Positions 30,417 through 32,214 of a DNA stretch of 32,214 bases are shown here, in pieces; the stretch's first letter is position 1; the number at the start of each line of letters is the position of its first letter. The notes below the pieces were generated by a model, which had not been told where the DNA came from, did no database searches, and worked only from the letters and a program-made list of their open reading frames with translations. Source of the DNA: a virus; the IMG/VR virus record IMGVR_UViG_3300036799_000076, positions 1-32,214 of that record; one strand, 5' to 3'. A program made the position numbers and the translations under genes.

Positions 30417-32214
30417 ATGTTTTGTTTCTCGGACGGGTTCGATCTCTACGGGGCCACGGCCGATTTGATCGCAGGCTATTGGGACGGCGGCGGAGGAGCG
30501 TGGGGCCTCCTTGCGGGTCGGTTCAGCGGTAGCCGTGCGCTGCAAGGAAACGCCGTAACAGGAATCATCGGCTTTAAGAACAGCGGTGCAAATGACGCCG
30601 TTCACCACCTCAATGTCGCCGTTATGCAGCCTGCTGCCCTCACCGGTTCGAGCACTTACCACTGGTTTAGGTTCGGGGACGGCGCAACCTCGCAATGCAC
30701 GATTACGTTTCGTTCAGACGGAACAATTTTGTTGCAGTCGGGCGCTACCAGCGGCGCGACATTGGCGACCTACCCGAACGCGATCACGTTGCAGAACCAA
30801 TGGTTCGTGTTCGAGTTCGAAGTTGTCATCCATAACACCGCGGGTTCGTTTACAGTTCGGACCAATGGCGCTACCAGCAACAGCTTTCAAGCAACCGGTT
30901 TGAACACACGCGGCGGCACCGCCAACAACTATGCAAACCGGCTATCAATCGGCAACGACACAGCCAGCATAATTATCGATGATCTGCTCTGGCGCAGCGA
31001 TGCGTCCTCGGTGCCGTGGGTTGGCGACATCCGCTGTTACACGCGGATGCCTGTATCGACGGCCTCGCAACAATTTAGTGCTAGTCCACCGAATTGGACT
31101 CAAAGCATCAGCAGTCTCCTCTCCACCAACGGAAAAGCGGCAAACGCCGGATGGATGACTCCTTTTGTCGCCGCCTTTAGCGGTGCGATCACATCTGCGA
31201 CTGTACAATTAAATGCCGGTGGAACCGGCAATATGAAGGCAGCGATCTATGCGGCGGATCGTTCAACCGTGCTGGCCGCCTCGAATGCCGTGGTAAATCC
31301 AATCGCTGGCTTCAACACCGTCACTTTTTCCACACCGCCAACTGTGACCAAGGGAACCACCTATTATTTCGCGACAGATCAGGATTTCACCGTCACCTAT
31401 ATGTATGGCAATCCTTCCACAATAAGTTTTTATTTCACCACGACCTACGCGAGTTTCCCGGCTGCCGCGCCCGCTTTGACCTCCGGTCAGCCTTCGCATG
31501 TTTTCACCGTGACAACCGCTATGACCAGCCCGGTCAATTTGGAGTTCATTAGCGAGGCCCAGCAGGACGGCTTGACCAGCTACCTCTACGACAGCACCGT
31601 GGGCCACGCCGACTTCTACAATATCGCCAGCATCGGCGTCACGCCGCCTAGCACCGTCGCGGTCACTACCCGCATGTTCGCGCAAAAGAGCGACGCGGGC
31701 TCGCGTAGCGGCGCGGTGCAGTTGAAGTCCGGTAGCACTACGGTCAGCAGTAGCTCCGGAACAGTCTTACCTACTTGGAGCGCGACCGATATAGCGAGCG
31801 TGACCCTAAGCAACGGCAACCTGACCGCCACTTCTAGTGTGGCCACATATAGCGGGGTGCGCGGAACGACACAAACACAGAGCGGCAAATATTACTTCGA
31901 GTCCACCACCTCCGGTTCCGTAGCCAACACAGGCGTCGGGATAGCCACACCTACCGCTTCATTGACTGTAGGGGCGTTTACGGGAATGGCGTTTGCCAAC
32001 GTCGCTAACAGCTTGATCTTCGTTGACGGCAGCAGTGTAGGGAGCATGGCTGGGTCCGCTTTTGTTGCAGGGGATGTCCTGTGCGTCGCGGTAGACATGG
32101 CCCTCTCGCGCATCTGGTTCCGAAAGAACGGCGGAAACTGGAACAACAGTGGCACAGCCAATCCGAGCACGAATGTTGGTGGAGTGAGTATTTCTGCCTT
32201 ATTCCCGTCTAACG
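30417..32214 (+). CDS. Receptor-binding candidate B (paralog of A), SPRY-like C-terminus; cut by window end
   Basis: The frame is open from ATG 30417 (ribosome site AGGGAGA) to the window end, 599 codons so far with no stop, so the 3' end is missing. Residues 1-220 match the preceding gene (FSDGFDLYG, GRFSGSRAL, NDAVHHLNVAV, TRGGTANNYANRLSIGN, DDLLWRSDASSVPW). The match continues through AQKSDAGSRSG...LKSGSTT. From there it leaves the other protein and continues into a SPRY/B30.2-like domain starting SGKYYFESTTSG, with GDVLCVAVDMALSRIWFRKNGGNWN (about nt 31881 onward). SPRY-like domains bind ligands and are known in some phage tail proteins. Confidence 0.78.
   Translation, partial: MFCFSDGFDLYGATADLIAGYWDGGGGAWGLLAGRFSGSRALQGNAVTGIIGFKNSGANDAVHHLNVAVMQPAALTGSSTYHWFRFGDGATSQCTITFRSDGTILLQSGATSGATLATYPNAITLQNQWFVFEFEVVIHNTAGSFTVRTNGATSNSFQATGLNTRGGTANNYANRLSIGNDTASIIIDDLLWRSDASSVPWVGDIRCYTRMPVSTASQQFSASPPNWTQSISSLLSTNGKAANAGWMTPFVAAFSGAITSATVQLNAGGTGNMKAAIYAADRSTVLAASNAVVNPIAGFNTVTFSTPPTVTKGTTYYFATDQDFTVTYMYGNPSTISFYFTTTYASFPAAAPALTSGQPSHVFTVTTAMTSPVNLEFISEAQQDGLTSYLYDSTVGHADFYNIASIGVTPPSTVAVTTRMFAQKSDAGSRSGAVQLKSGSTTVSSSSGTVLPTWSATDIASVTLSNGNLTATSSVATYSGVRGTTQTQSGKYYFESTTSGSVANTGVGIATPTASLTVGAFTGMAFANVANSLIFVDGSSVGSMAGSAFVAGDVLCVAVDMALSRIWFRKNGGNWNNSGTANPSTNVGGVSISALFPSN

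Overview
The window is one long, unbroken late (virion-structure) operon of a tailed double-stranded DNA phage or prophage. All genes lie on the + strand, most of them touching or overlapping (ATGA and TGATG junctions). The DNA is GC-rich with strong G/C third-position bias. The distal tail genes are of the type shared with the gene transfer agents (GTAs) of Alphaproteobacteria (DUF2460, DUF2163, NlpC/P60, GTA-like tip protein). Together these suggest a siphovirus-like phage of an alphaproteobacterium, perhaps Rhizobiales; the host is inference. No integrase, repressor, replication gene, recognisable endolysin, tRNA or CRISPR is in the window, so its lifestyle cannot be told.

Layout. (1) 1-3145, packaging: HNH endonuclease, a small membrane protein, P27-family small terminase, large terminase, then two tiny ORFs. 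(2) 3145-7483, head: HK97-type portal, prohead protease and major capsid (with the Lys/Asn/Glu cross-linking residues of HK97 retained), a small head-region protein and a Pro/Gly-rich repeat protein. (3) 7566-9291, an accessory cassette: a one-helix membrane protein, a GT9-like glycosyltransferase and a SAM methyltransferase. (4) 9293-12687, head-tail joining: gp6-like connector, unknown virion-region protein, two-helix membrane protein, putative stopper, HK97-gp10-like protein, and two tandem paralogous tail-terminator-like genes. (5) 12706-13248, a free-standing GIY-YIG homing endonuclease. (6) 13306-20249, tail tube, a tail-assembly chaperone pair made by -1 frameshifting, and a 1596-residue tape measure with an embedded transglycosylase-like domain and internal repeats. 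(7) 20254-26296, tail tip: DUF2460, DUF2163, NlpC/P60 peptidase and a 1210-residue hub/tip protein with a propeller-like insert. (8) 26300-32214, four fibre or receptor-binding candidates, the last cut by the window end.

The most notable points concern translation signals that ordinary gene calling misses. At 15038-15044 the heptamer GGGAAAC, in the correct phase, leads into a 141-codon reading frame that has no start of its own. This matches the lambda G/GT arrangement. At 7772-7778 a second in-phase heptamer, CCCAAAC, is the last sense sequence before the stop of the small membrane protein. A -1 slip there runs directly into the glycosyltransferase, which otherwise has no convincing start codon. 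If real, this would make a minor membrane-anchored glycosyltransferase by the same mechanism that makes the tail chaperone fusion.

The rest is modular phage evolution. Tail-terminator genes are duplicated, fibre genes are duplicated with exchanged C-termini (one gaining a SPRY-like domain), a homing endonuclease has inserted between tail genes, and the tip proteins carry inserted domains.
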